Part shown: positions 1-6,237 of the stretch, piece after piece
Layout of the letters: each line of letters begins with the position of its first letter
Numbering within the stretch: the stretch's first letter is position 1
NCBI GenBank assembly: GCA_012517645.1
Contig: JAAYUR010000159.1
Span: 1 to 8,386, forward strand
Length of the DNA stretch: 8,386 bases
Reading direction: 5' to 3'
From: Treponema sp.
GTDB lineage: Bacteria; Spirochaetota; Spirochaetia; Treponematales; UBA12059
Program-made: the position numbers and the translations under genes
The notes under the pieces: generated by a model
The model's database searches: none
Seen by the model: the letters and a program-made list of their open reading frames with translations, nothing else
What the model was told of the DNA's origin: nothing

Positions 1-672
1 AGACTCGGCGCCGAGCTCGGCCAATCCAGCCTCGATCACCGTGCGCATCCTGGCCGACTTTTCCTCGGGCTTGAGCGCGGCCACGGAGCCTCCACCGAAG
101 GCCGCCGCTATGCATGCCGCGATGAAGCGGGCGCCTTCGATGCCTTCTCCGTCATGGGAGACACTTGCGGCCCTCGCCGCGTAGTCAGCGGCCTTTTTGG
201 GATTGCAGGGCCATACGAGGCCCCAGGTGTCCACAAAGATCTGCCCGCCGATCTGCTCGGCAACTGTCGCTCCGTTGCGCTGCTTGGAACCCGACTCAGG
301 GGCGGGGATGCCCGCCTTGAGGTTGAGGTAGGCCGTATGCTCGGTACTGACCCCATAGCCGCCCCACCAGAACATGCCTCGCCCCTCGCGAGAGAAATCC
401 AGCCAGGCTTTCCCGACGTCCTCGGGGCTGAGCGGCTTGGCGGGATCGCCTTCTATGAGGGGGCGGATGAAGTAGACAGGTCCGTTGGCGTCGTCGTCCG
501 CCGCGAAGTTCCGGTATGGCTTCAGGTAGGAGCTCACCTCGCCGTAGATTTCGCGGATGCGATCGTAGGTCCAGATGGCGGGCTCGACCGGGGCGCCGAG
601 CCTGATGCCGACGTTCTTTCCGATGAATCCGGCGTAGAGTCGTTCGAGATAATCCGAGGGTATGGGACTCAT
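1..672 (-). CDS. ADP-ribosylglycohydrolase family protein, long form, N-terminal 224 residues (runs off the left edge)
   Basis: The frame is open from the ATG at 672 to base 1 (224 codons, no stop), so the C-terminal part lies outside the window. Visible motifs fit the long DraG/ARH (PF03747-type) hydrolases of roughly 450-500 residues: GKNVGIRLGAPVE at 18-30, an acidic metal-site motif ADDDANGP at 58-65, FWWGGYGVSTEHTAYLNL at 101-118, an AEQIGGQIFVDTWGLVWP stretch at 138-155, and SVSHDGEGI at 170-178. Family members cleave glycosidic bonds to ADP-ribose or related ligands using two bound Mg2+; what this subfamily cleaves is unknown to me. No signal peptide is seen, so it is probably cytoplasmic. 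GGAG at 678-681 precedes the start by 5 nt. It lies 144 nt downstream of the binding-protein gene on the same strand and is the second family member in the cluster, clearly different in sequence and length from the one at 4066-5058. Family assignment is firm; substrate is open. Confidence 0.9.
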   Translation of the reverse strand, partial: MSPIPSDYLERLYAGFIGKNVGIRLGAPVEPAIWTYDRIREIYGEVSSYLKPYRNFAADDDANGPVYFIRPLIEGDPAKPLSPEDVGKAWLDFSREGRGMFWWGGYGVSTEHTAYLNLKAGIPAPESGSKQRNGATVAEQIGGQIFVDTWGLVWPCNPKKAADYAARAASVSHDGEGIEGARFIAACIAAAFGGGSVAALKPEEKSARMRTVIEAGLAELGAES

Positions 673-695
673 TGAAACTCCATCGCGGGGCTTGG

Positions 696-736
696 GGACA
701 GTCATCACAAGCTCGGGGACAGCCGCCCGGACAGCC
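696..736. repeat. Three short direct repeats GGACAG(T/C)C
   Basis: Copies lie at 696-703, 717-724 and 729-736. Start-to-start spacings are 21 and 12 bases. The first two belong to a longer 13-base match (691-703 against 712-724, 11 of 13 identical). On the coding strand they read G(G/A)CTGTCC. They sit 24-64 bases upstream of the ATG at 672, where an activator or a second regulator could bind. Chance repetition in GC-rich sequence cannot be excluded. Confidence 0.4.
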
Positions 737-771
737 ACAAAACGGCTATCCGAGGGGCAATCGCTCGGCGG

Positions 772-801
772 CCCCGCCCGGCGCCCAAGGCCCGGGCGGG
801 G
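772..801 (-). terminator. GC-rich stem-loop after the binding-protein gene (attenuator or mRNA-stabilising hairpin)
   Basis: CCCCGCCCGG (772-781) pairs perfectly with CCGGGCGGGG (792-801). The ten bases between can form an inner 3-bp GCC/GGC stem around CAA. It starts 15 nt after the TAG of the binding-protein gene. No T-tract follows on the minus strand, so it is not a standard intrinsic terminator. Stem-loops in this position are known in importer operons to block 3' exonucleases and raise the level of binding protein over later genes; that role here is inference. Confidence 0.55.
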
Positions 802-816
802 AATCCGTTCTGATGT

Positions 817-2244
817 CTACTTGAGGACGGTCTGGGCGTACTTGGTTATCTCGACGCCGCCGGCCTTGTTCCACTTCTCGACGAACTCGTCGAAGGCGGA
901 GATAGGCTTCTTCCCCGTAACGATGTCCGCGCAGTACTCCTTGTACAGATTGACCATCTGGTCCCAGTTGGTCACATACTGCTCGGGGATGAGGAAATTA
1001 CGGTCGGGCAGCATGTACCTCTTGGCCAGGGCGCCGGCGTCCAGGGCGGACTGGTTCATGATGGGCCGCGAGAGGGGCTTGTCGGGATTGAAGCCGTTGA
1101 GCGAGTCGCCGAACCAGCCTATGGGCCATTCGGTGTACTTGTCCGTGAGGACGTACCGCTTGCTGTCGTCGATGTAGTGGATGCCGGGGATGCCGAGCTT
1201 CGCGATCTTGAGGCCGGCGGGACTCCACATGAAATCCAGGACGGCGAAGGCTTCCTTCTTCACCTTGGAAGTGGAGGAGATTGCGAAGCCTCGGGTTTCC
1301 TTGGTGACATCGACGAAGGGAGTCAGCCCCTGGGCCTTGCCCTTGGCGGGAGGCAGGGCGATAATGTCGCTGCCCTGGGCCTTCTGCATCTTGTTCGCGT
1401 AGACGTCGATGGAACCGGGCGCGACGCCGGGGATCATCCCCGCCTTGCCTTCATAGAAGACCTGCTCCTTGGTGTCCCAGGCCTTGGTTAGGTACTCGGG
1501 ATCCAAAAGGCCTTCTTTGTAGAGCTTGGCGTAGAACTCGAGCTTGGCCTTCTCGTTGGCCGAGACGCGGGAGTAGAACCACTTTCCGTCCGGACCCTTC
1601 ATCCAGGTGGAGGTGTTCCCGAAGGCCGCGTCAAAGATGGCGTCCAGCTCCTCGACGCCGTTCGTCTTTCCGGTGATCGAGATGCCGAACTTGGCGCCCT
1701 TCTTGGCCACGAGGTCCTTGAAAAGCGCGTAGTAGGTGTCGACCGTAGGGTTGGCCTGGACGGCCTTGGCCGAGGACAGGGACTCGAACCAGTCTTTCCG
1801 CATCACGGGAACGCGTACGCGGGGCGGGGCCAACCAGACTAGGTAGGGATAGCTCGCCAAGCGCTGCTTCGAGTGTTCGTCCATTAGGGTCTTGAGGTAT
1901 TTCGAGTTGTTGACGTAGGGCGTGAGGTTCTCCAGGGCTCCCTGGGCCGCGATCTTGTCGTCGCCTCCCTGGAAGTAGATCAGGTCGGGGATGTCGCCCG
2001 ACATGATCATGAGCCCTACTTTCTCCGCGTAGTTGCCCGCGGGCACCTTGATGATCTCAAGGTCGACCGGGGTTCCGGCCGCCGCCATGCCTTTCTCGAT
2101 GAGCGCGATGAATGCCTCGGCGTTGGGATCAGCGTCCAGATCCTTGAGGACGAAGCGGACCTTGGGCTGGGCAGCGGCGCTGAACGCGGCTCCATAAACC
2201 AGGAGCGCCATAAGGACGACGATCAGGATTCTTCGCATCTTCAC
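817..2244 (-). CDS. ABC transporter periplasmic solute-binding protein (LplA-like, extracellular family 1)
   Basis: A 475-residue protein with a basic start, a hydrophobic stretch (about 5-24) and a likely signal-peptidase I site after AAA at 23-25. There is no lipobox cysteine, which points to a soluble periplasmic protein in a diderm. Typical sugar-binding-protein features follow: MSGDIPDLIYFQGGD at 81-95, the RKDWFESL segment at 149-156 characteristic of LplA-like proteins, EFYAKLYKEGLLDPEYL at 236-252, and a C-terminal FDEFVEKWNKAGG at 451-463. It should capture the ligand and deliver it to the two permeases encoded just upstream. The start is chosen as GTG at 2244: a perfect AAGGAGG (2251-2257) lies 6 nt upstream, whereas ATG at 2238 would be 12 nt away. 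It begins 14 nt after the YtcP-like permease stop. The family is clear; the ligand (oligosaccharide or other glycoside) cannot be read from sequence. Confidence 0.93.
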   Translation of the reverse strand: MKMRRILIVVLMALLVYGAAFSAAAQPKVRFVLKDLDADPNAEAFIALIEKGMAAAGTPVDLEIIKVPAGNYAEKVGLMIMSGDIPDLIYFQGGDDKIAAQGALENLTPYVNNSKYLKTLMDEHSKQRLASYPYLVWLAPPRVRVPVMRKDWFESLSSAKAVQANPTVDTYYALFKDLVAKKGAKFGISITGKTNGVEELDAIFDAAFGNTSTWMKGPDGKWFYSRVSANEKAKLEFYAKLYKEGLLDPEYLTKAWDTKEQVFYEGKAGMIPGVAPGSIDVYANKMQKAQGSDIIALPPAKGKAQGLTPFVDVTKETRGFAISSTSKVKKEAFAVLDFMWSPAGLKIAKLGIPGIHYIDDSKRYVLTDKYTEWPIGWFGDSLNGFNPDKPLSRPIMNQSALDAGALAKRYMLPDRNFLIPEQYVTNWDQMVNLYKEYCADIVTGKKPISAFDEFVEKWNKAGGVEITKYAQTVLK

Positions 2245-2250
2245 GATCTG

Positions 2251-2257
2251 CCTCCTT
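2251..2257 (-). promoter_or_regulatory. Strong Shine-Dalgarno that decides a GTG start
   Basis: The minus strand reads AAGGAGG, a full match to the 16S anti-Shine-Dalgarno core and the best ribosome binding site in the uptake operon. Its 6-nt spacing to GTG 2244 favours that codon over ATG 2238. It fits the need for more binding protein than permease. Confidence 0.8.
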
Positions 2258-2258
2258 G

Positions 2259-3158
2259 CTATTCCTTCACTCCACCCTCCATGACCCCGCGGGTGTAGTA
2301 GCGCAGGATCAGGGGATAGAGCATGAGCACCGGAAGAATGGCCACGACGATGGTTCCGGCCTTGAGCGCGGCGTAGGAGAGCCGGGCCGCCTCGTCGTAG
2401 CTGTAGATGGTTCCCGCCCCGATGAGGGCGGATGTGTCGTCCAAGACGACAAACTGCCGCAGGATGAGTTGGAGCGGGTATTTCAAGGGGTCGGTGATGT
2501 AGACGCTGGCCCTGAAGTACTCGTTCCAGTGCATGACACCGTAGAAAAGCCCGAGGGTGGCCATGGCCGACTTGGAAAGTGGAAGCATGACGCGGCGGAA
2601 GACAATCCAGTGCCCCGCCCCGTCGACCCGGGCCGCCTCCACCAGGGAAGGAGGCACTTCCTCGAAGAAGCGCATCAGGATGATGAGGTAGTAGACGTTC
2701 ACGGCCTTGTAGAAGATGACGGACCAGAGGCTCCCCATGAGGCCGATCTTCTTCACCACGAGGTACTCAGGCACTATGCCCGGCTCGAAGACCATCACTA
2801 CGATCACGAGGAGCATGAAAAAGCGCCTGCCGGGCAGGCTCGGCCGCGTGAGGGCGTAGGCCGCCATCGCCGTGACGATCAGGTTGATGGTCGTACCCGT
2901 CAGGGTGATGAAGACAGAGTTTAGGATGCTTCGGATGAAATACGGGTTGGCCGCCAGGATCTTGTACACGATGAGAGAAAAGCCCTTGGGAAGGACATCG
3001 AGGCCTCTGAGCTCCGAGACGCGCTTCGTGTCTGATAGGGAGAGGGCCACGATGTTGAGGAGGGGAACGAGGACGGCTGCGGAGATCCCTAGCAGCACAA
3101 GGACAATGGCGAAGCGGAGAAGTCGGTCGCCGAGGGGGGAGCGGATTCGGGTACCCAT
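2259..3158 (-). CDS. ABC transporter permease, YtcP-like (COG0395 type)
   Basis: A 299-residue inner-membrane protein with about six membrane segments (roughly 14-41, 77-103, 113-133, 143-166, 197-215, 265-285). The cytoplasmic EAA loop, which docks the ATPase, is clear: E174-A-A-R-V-D179-G180-A181 with the M191-L-P193 end. The segment EPGIVPEYLVVKKIGLM at 125-141 and the C-terminal YYTRGVMEGGVKE are typical of the YtcP/LplC branch that pairs with LplB-type permeases. The start is taken as ATG 3158: it forms TGATG with the upstream permease stop, sharing one base, which implies translational coupling. In-frame TTG (3164) and GTG (3161) codons just upstream are alternatives. It forms a heterodimer with the next product upstream to make the channel of the importer. 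Confidence 0.93.
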   Translation of the reverse strand: MGTRIRSPLGDRLLRFAIVLVLLGISAAVLVPLLNIVALSLSDTKRVSELRGLDVLPKGFSLIVYKILAANPYFIRSILNSVFITLTGTTINLIVTAMAAYALTRPSLPGRRFFMLLVIVVMVFEPGIVPEYLVVKKIGLMGSLWSVIFYKAVNVYYLIILMRFFEEVPPSLVEAARVDGAGHWIVFRRVMLPLSKSAMATLGLFYGVMHWNEYFRASVYITDPLKYPLQLILRQFVVLDDTSALIGAGTIYSYDEAARLSYAALKAGTIVVAILPVLMLYPLILRYYTRGVMEGGVKE

Positions 3159-4063
3159 CACCAAAGCCCCTTTCCCGTCACGCGCTTGGCCATGCCGTGG
3201 GTCGAAAGGATCAGGACAAGGCCGATGACGCCCTTGAAGAGGCTCGCGGCTGTGGATAAGGAGTACTGCATATTTACAAGGCCGACACGGTAGACGAAGG
3301 TGTCGAGGATGTCCACCCTGGATATGACCGAATCGTTCATCATGTTGAAGACCTGATCAAAGCCGGCGTTCATGAAGAAACCCAGGTTGAGGATGAAGAC
3401 GGTCACCATGGTCGGCACGAGTTCGGGCAGGGTGATGAAGCGCATTTTCTGTAGGGCGTTGGCACCGTCCATGTCGGCCGACTCGTAGAGGCTGGGGCTG
3501 ATGCGTATGAGGGCCGCCAGGTAAATGATGGAGTCCCAGCCGATGCTCCTCCAGGTTTCGGAGGCGAAGAGGACCCAGCGGATGTGCTCCTTGCTCGTCA
3601 TGTAGTCCAGGACCGGCAGACCCAGAAAACGCCTGAGCTCGTTCGCCCCGCCGGCGGTCGGTGACAGAAAGGCGATCCACACGCCTGCGATGACCACCCA
3701 GGAGAGGAAGTGGGGAAGGTAGGCCACGGACTGCACGAATTTCCTGAGCACGGAGCTCCTGACCTCGTTCACCATCAGGGCGAACACGATGGGCAGGGGG
3801 AAGAAGAGGACGATCTTCATGGTGCTCAGGATCAGGGTGTTCGCTATGACCGTGGCGAAGCCCGGGGATGAAAAGAGGGTCCGGAAATGCTTAAGGCCGA
3901 CAAAGGCGCTCTTTCCGAAGAGCCGGAAATCCTCGAAGGCTATCCGCATCCCCGCCATGGGCAGGATGTGGAAGAGGATGAAGTAGGCTAGTGCCGGGGC
4001 GAGAAGAACGTAGAGGAAGCCGTCCCTCCTGAGGCGCGCGCCGAGGGCGGCTGTGCTCGCCAT
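3158..4063 (-). CDS. ABC transporter permease, LplB-like (COG4209 type)
   Basis: A 301-residue inner-membrane protein with about six membrane segments, the first at roughly 15-38. The EAA loop is intact: E194-S-A-D-M-D199-G200-A201 and I210-T-L-P213. FILFHILPMAGMRIAFEDF at 28-46, a SVAYLPHFLSWVVIAG region at 112-127 and NLGFFMNAGFDQVFNMMND at 226-244 are characteristic of LplB-type permeases for oligosaccharides. The frame is open to 4273, but that extension lies inside the ARH-family gene and is Arg/Gly/Pro-rich, so ATG 4063 is preferred; it comes 2 nt after the TAG of the upstream gene, with a GGAG 11 nt before it. No nucleotide-binding subunit is encoded nearby, as is usual for this family, which tends to share an MsmX-type ATPase encoded elsewhere. 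Confidence 0.93.
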   Translation of the reverse strand: MASTAALGARLRRDGFLYVLLAPALAYFILFHILPMAGMRIAFEDFRLFGKSAFVGLKHFRTLFSSPGFATVIANTLILSTMKIVLFFPLPIVFALMVNEVRSSVLRKFVQSVAYLPHFLSWVVIAGVWIAFLSPTAGGANELRRFLGLPVLDYMTSKEHIRWVLFASETWRSIGWDSIIYLAALIRISPSLYESADMDGANALQKMRFITLPELVPTMVTVFILNLGFFMNAGFDQVFNMMNDSVISRVDILDTFVYRVGLVNMQYSLSTAASLFKGVIGLVLILSTHGMAKRVTGKGLW

Positions 4064-4065
4064 GG

Positions 4066-5058
4066 CTAGCGGGTCTCCAGGGCCAGGGAGACGAGGGCGC
4101 CGGCCAGGGCCAGCATGTCCTCCTCGGCGGCGAACTCGAGACAGACGCCCGCAGGCTTCCGCACCTGCTCGACCCAGGCGGCGGGGAAGGCCGAAAGGCC
4201 GTGGAGAGCTCCTGAGAGAGAGCAGACCAATCCCGCTATCGTATCCGCGTCGCGGCCGAAATTGGCGCTCCAAAGGAGGGCGCGCCGGGGATTCTCGCCC
4301 GTGAGCCTGAAAATCGCGTAGACCTGGGGGATGGCCTCCGGAGCGCTCGCGTGCTCGGGCGTCCAGAGGGCGGTGTGAAGCTCCTCGTAGGCCAGCTCGA
4401 TGTCCGGCTTCGCCTCACAGATGGCCATGGCCCGATCCATCGCGTCCGCGAGCCAGGAGCCTTTCGGCATGCGGGCCCGCCCCGCTGCAATGATTTCGTC
4501 CGGGCTGCCGTCCGCCATGGCGACAGCCACGCTCGCGGCTATAGCCTCGGCGGCCCAGATGCCGTCCATGTCATGGCTGACCGAAGCGTCCAGGGCGGCG
4601 AGGCGCGCGGCCCCTTCCGGATCCCCAGCCCTCACTATCCCGTGGGGACTCGCCCTCATGGCCGCCCCGTCGTCCACGTTCATGATATTGTAACGTCCGG
4701 AGAAGGGCGGCTCGAGGCCTCGGGACAGATTGGCGAGGGCGCCGTAGAGAGGCCGTCCCGCGCGTTTCTTGGCTCCGCCCCGATCCAGGACGTAGCGTCG
4801 CCAGGCCGCAGCCACCGCATCGGCGCTCAGGGCGCCGCGGGTGTCCAGGAGGGCCTTGGCCGTGAGCACTCCGAACTCGGTGTCATCGGTGCTCTTGGCC
4901 TCGGGATAGAGATTGGTCACGATGCCGAACTTGGCCCGATGCTCCTGGCTTCTCCCGATGTCGCCCATCGCGTCACCGATGGCCAGCCCGACCAGGGCTC
5001 CCGCCGCCTTGCTCTCCAGCCGCCCGCGGTCCGCGAGGGCCTCGCTTCTCGTTCTCAT
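4066..5058 (-). CDS. ADP-ribosylglycohydrolase (DraG/ARH) family protein, complete
   Basis: A 330-residue protein matching the usual length of single-domain ARH-fold hydrolases. The motifs are in the expected order: GALVGLAIGDAMG at 20-32, the metal-binding S56-T-D58-D59-T60, NIMNVDDGAAMRASPHGI at 124-141, SVSHDMDGIWAAEAIAAS at 159-176, and the C-terminal metal motif G268-R-D270-A-D272-T273 followed by AGLVCSLSGALHG. All key acidic residues are present, so it should be catalytically competent. The family removes ADP-ribose from proteins or small molecules, and distant members act on other glycosides. No signal peptide. Its ATG overlaps the LacI stop (ATGA, 5055-5058) and its TAG is 2 nt before the permease start, so it is an integral operon gene. 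That placement argues for processing the imported ligand rather than for protein de-ADP-ribosylation, but no sequence feature proves the substrate. Confidence 0.93.
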   Translation of the reverse strand: MRTRSEALADRGRLESKAAGALVGLAIGDAMGDIGRSQEHRAKFGIVTNLYPEAKSTDDTEFGVLTAKALLDTRGALSADAVAAAWRRYVLDRGGAKKRAGRPLYGALANLSRGLEPPFSGRYNIMNVDDGAAMRASPHGIVRAGDPEGAARLAALDASVSHDMDGIWAAEAIAASVAVAMADGSPDEIIAAGRARMPKGSWLADAMDRAMAICEAKPDIELAYEELHTALWTPEHASAPEAIPQVYAIFRLTGENPRRALLWSANFGRDADTIAGLVCSLSGALHGLSAFPAAWVEQVRKPAGVCLEFAAEEDMLALAGALVSLALETR

Positions 5059-6086
5059 TGATCGGCACGCCTTTCCGCCACGCTCTCTCGCGTGACGAGC
5101 TCTCCGGGGAAGAGACGTTTTTCAAAGGGACGCTCAGGATCGGCTATCCGGGCCAAAAGGAGCTCCGCGGCGGCCCGCCCGGTCTTCTCGCGCTGTTTCC
5201 GCACCGTGGTGAGCGCCGGTCGGCAGTGGGCGGCGGCGGGAATGTCGTCCAGACCGATGATGGAAAGATCCCGGCCCACGATGACGCCCGCCTCGCCCAG
5301 GGCCTCGATGGTCGCGATCGCGAGGACGTCGTTGCCGCAGAAGATCGAGTCGATGCGCCTTTGCCAGTCGGGCAGGGCCAGGATAGACCTGGCCAACTCG
5401 CGTCCCCCCTCCTCGGACAGCCGGATCTGGAACACGATGGCCGGATCGAGGGACAACCCCTTTTCGGCCAGGAAGTCGGCGTAGGCGCGGCGCCTGAGCG
5501 AGAGGAAACGCTCGCTGCCGTACTCGCTTGTCGCGATGGCAATCCGCCTATGGCCCGTAGCCCAGAGGTAGTCCAGGGCCCTGCGGGTCGCAGCCAGGGT
5601 ATCCGTTCCCACCGTGTCGAGGCACGGATTTTCGCTCCGTTCCCCAAGGAGGACGGTGGGGATCCGCATCGACCGGATCGCCTCAAGGTCGTTGGTGACA
5701 CTGTTCAGGATGAGACCGTCGAAGCGGCCCGACCTCGCCAGTCCTAAGTAGCGCTCCTGGCGCACCTCGTTCCAGTCGGTATTGCCGATCACCACGGAGT
5801 AACCCGCGGCCTCGAGCCCGTCCTGGGCCGCCCTCGCGGTCTCCGCCCAGAAGGGGTTGGCTATGTCGGGGACCATGATGAGGACCATCCAAGTGCGCTG
5901 GGTCCTGAGCCCCACGGCGATGTGGTTGCGGATGTAACCCAGTTCCTCGATGGCGGCTAGGACCTTGGCCTCGGCCTCGGGACTGACCGAACCTCCTCGG
6001 TCCGAGACCACACGCGAAACGGTGCTTTTGGAGACGCCCGCGAGCTGGGCGACCTCGATGATGCTTATACTCGGTTTCTTGCTCAT
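5055..6086 (-). CDS. LacI/GalR family transcriptional regulator
   Basis: A 343-residue repressor of normal family length. The N-terminal helix-turn-helix is at about 8-29 (ISIIEVAQLAGVSKSTVSRV). The hinge is at about 54-63 with Leu60 in the position that normally inserts into the operator centre. The periplasmic-binding-protein-like ligand domain follows, with VPDIANPFWAETARAAQDG at 72-90, FDGLILNSV at 122-130, FCGNDVLAIATIEALGE at 249-265 and GLDDIPAAAHCRPALTTVR at 278-296. It is the first gene of the operon and probably represses it, including itself, until a sugar-like inducer binds. Two GGGAACGTTCCC palindromes flank the proposed promoter just upstream, one only 2 nt before the ATG, so no ordinary Shine-Dalgarno fits in front of the start. 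Its TGA overlaps the next ATG. Confidence 0.96.
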   Translation of the reverse strand: MSKKPSISIIEVAQLAGVSKSTVSRVVSDRGGSVSPEAEAKVLAAIEELGYIRNHIAVGLRTQRTWMVLIMVPDIANPFWAETARAAQDGLEAAGYSVVIGNTDWNEVRQERYLGLARSGRFDGLILNSVTNDLEAIRSMRIPTVLLGERSENPCLDTVGTDTLAATRRALDYLWATGHRRIAIATSEYGSERFLSLRRRAYADFLAEKGLSLDPAIVFQIRLSEEGGRELARSILALPDWQRRIDSIFCGNDVLAIATIEALGEAGVIVGRDLSIIGLDDIPAAAHCRPALTTVRKQREKTGRAAAELLLARIADPERPFEKRLFPGELVTRESVAERRADQ

Positions 6087-6087
6087 T

Positions 6088-6101
6088 TGGGAACGTTCCC
6101 A
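6088..6101. promoter_or_regulatory. Operator O1, perfect palindrome TGGGAACGTTCCCA
   Basis: A 14-bp perfect palindrome with the central CG step typical of LacI-family operators. It lies between the proposed -10 hexamer and the LacI start codon and covers the predicted transcription start, so bound repressor should block initiation and autoregulate the gene. The 12-bp core is repeated exactly at 6143-6154. Confidence 0.85.
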
Positions 6102-6105
6102 TACA

Positions 6106-6134
6106 AGAATAACACGATTCTTTTACTTGCGCAA
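6106..6134 (-). promoter_or_regulatory. Predicted sigma70-type promoter of the LacI/ARH/ABC operon
   Basis: The minus strand carries TTGCGC (6134-6129), a 17-nt spacer, and TATTCT (6111-6106). This sits in the only AT-rich stretch nearby, exactly between the two operators. Transcription would start around 6098-6100, giving a leader of only about 12-14 nt before ATG 6086. Both hexamers match consensus at four of six positions, so the call rests on spacing and position as much as on sequence. Confidence 0.6.
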
Positions 6135-6135
6135 G
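6126..6135. promoter_or_regulatory. Palindrome CTTGCGCAAG over the -35 region
   Basis: A 10-bp perfect palindrome, also with a central CG, overlapping the proposed -35 hexamer. It differs from the GGGAACGTTCCC operators. It could be a site for a second regulator, for example a global catabolite regulator, or just a coincidence of the promoter sequence. Confidence 0.35.
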
Positions 6136-6142
6136 CAAATAT

Positions 6143-6154
6143 GGGAACGTTCCC
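6143..6154. promoter_or_regulatory. Operator O2, perfect palindrome GGGAACGTTCCC
   Basis: An exact second copy of the O1 core, just upstream of the proposed -35 hexamer. The centres are 54 bp apart, close to five helical turns, so two repressor dimers would lie on nearly the same DNA face. That geometry allows cooperative binding or a small loop across the promoter. Confidence 0.85.
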
Positions 6155-6173
6155 GCAGAAATTTCAGAAAGCT

Positions 6174-6192
6174 TGCGGGCCCGGCGCCCGCA
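6174..6192 (-). terminator. Probable terminator of the unrecognised right-hand genes
   Basis: TGCGGGC (6174-6180) and GCCCGCA (6186-6192) form a 7-bp GC stem with a 5-nt loop. On the minus strand the hairpin is followed by AGCTTTCTGAAATTTCT, moderately T-rich but without a clean T-run. It lies 83 nt after the stop of the 269-codon gene and just before operator O2, a sensible place to insulate the LacI promoter from upstream transcription. Confidence 0.55.
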
Positions 6193-6223
6193 GGATGGCC
6201 GACCCGCATCCGGGGGGACTGCC

Positions 6224-6237
6224 GGGAGGCGCCTCCC
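6224..6237. repeat. 14-bp perfect palindrome GGGAGGCGCCTCCC
   Basis: It lies in the 3' flank of the 269-codon gene, between its stop and the hairpin at 6174-6192. Its right half (CTCCCC, 6233-6238) can instead pair with GGGGAG (6245-6250). It may add to transcript-end structure; a protein site is also possible. No further copy seen. Confidence 0.4.

Larger units (their letters stand above)
673..816 (-). other. 144-nt intergenic leader between binding protein and second ARH-family gene
   Basis: This is the only large gap inside the sugar-uptake cluster. It holds a strong stem-loop (772-801), a weaker 5-bp inverted repeat (CCGAG 750-754 with CTCGG 764-768), three direct copies of GGACAG(T/C)C (696-703, 717-724, 729-736), and the ribosome binding site of the next gene. 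I see no convincing -35/-10 pair, so the second ARH-family gene may be reached only by read-through past the stem-loop, or by a promoter I cannot recognise. Confidence 0.6.

Noticed and set aside
1804..1816. Operator-like GGGAACG half-site within the binding-protein gene
   Set aside because: Only one arm matches and it lies in coding sequence. Similar half-matches at 5600-5650 are expected by chance.
3158..3164. TTG 3164 as start of the YtcP-like permease
   Set aside because: Possible, but ATG 3158 forms the TGATG overlap with the upstream stop and is the stronger start codon.
4064..4273. N-terminal extension of the LplB-like permease to 371 residues
   Set aside because: The added segment lies inside the ARH-family gene and is Arg/Gly/Pro-rich. 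ATG 4063 directly precedes the normal first membrane segment of the family.
4066..5058. ARH-family gene as an antitoxin or immunity factor against an ADP-ribosylating toxin, or as a DraG nitrogenase regulator
   Set aside because: No ADP-ribosyltransferase, toxin or nitrogenase gene is nearby, and the gene is coupled on both sides to LacI and permease genes.
4351..5747. Two consecutive long plus-strand open frames (236 and 229 codons)
   Set aside because: Both are antisense to the ARH-family and LacI genes, which have unmistakable motifs. The translated plus-strand products show no domain.
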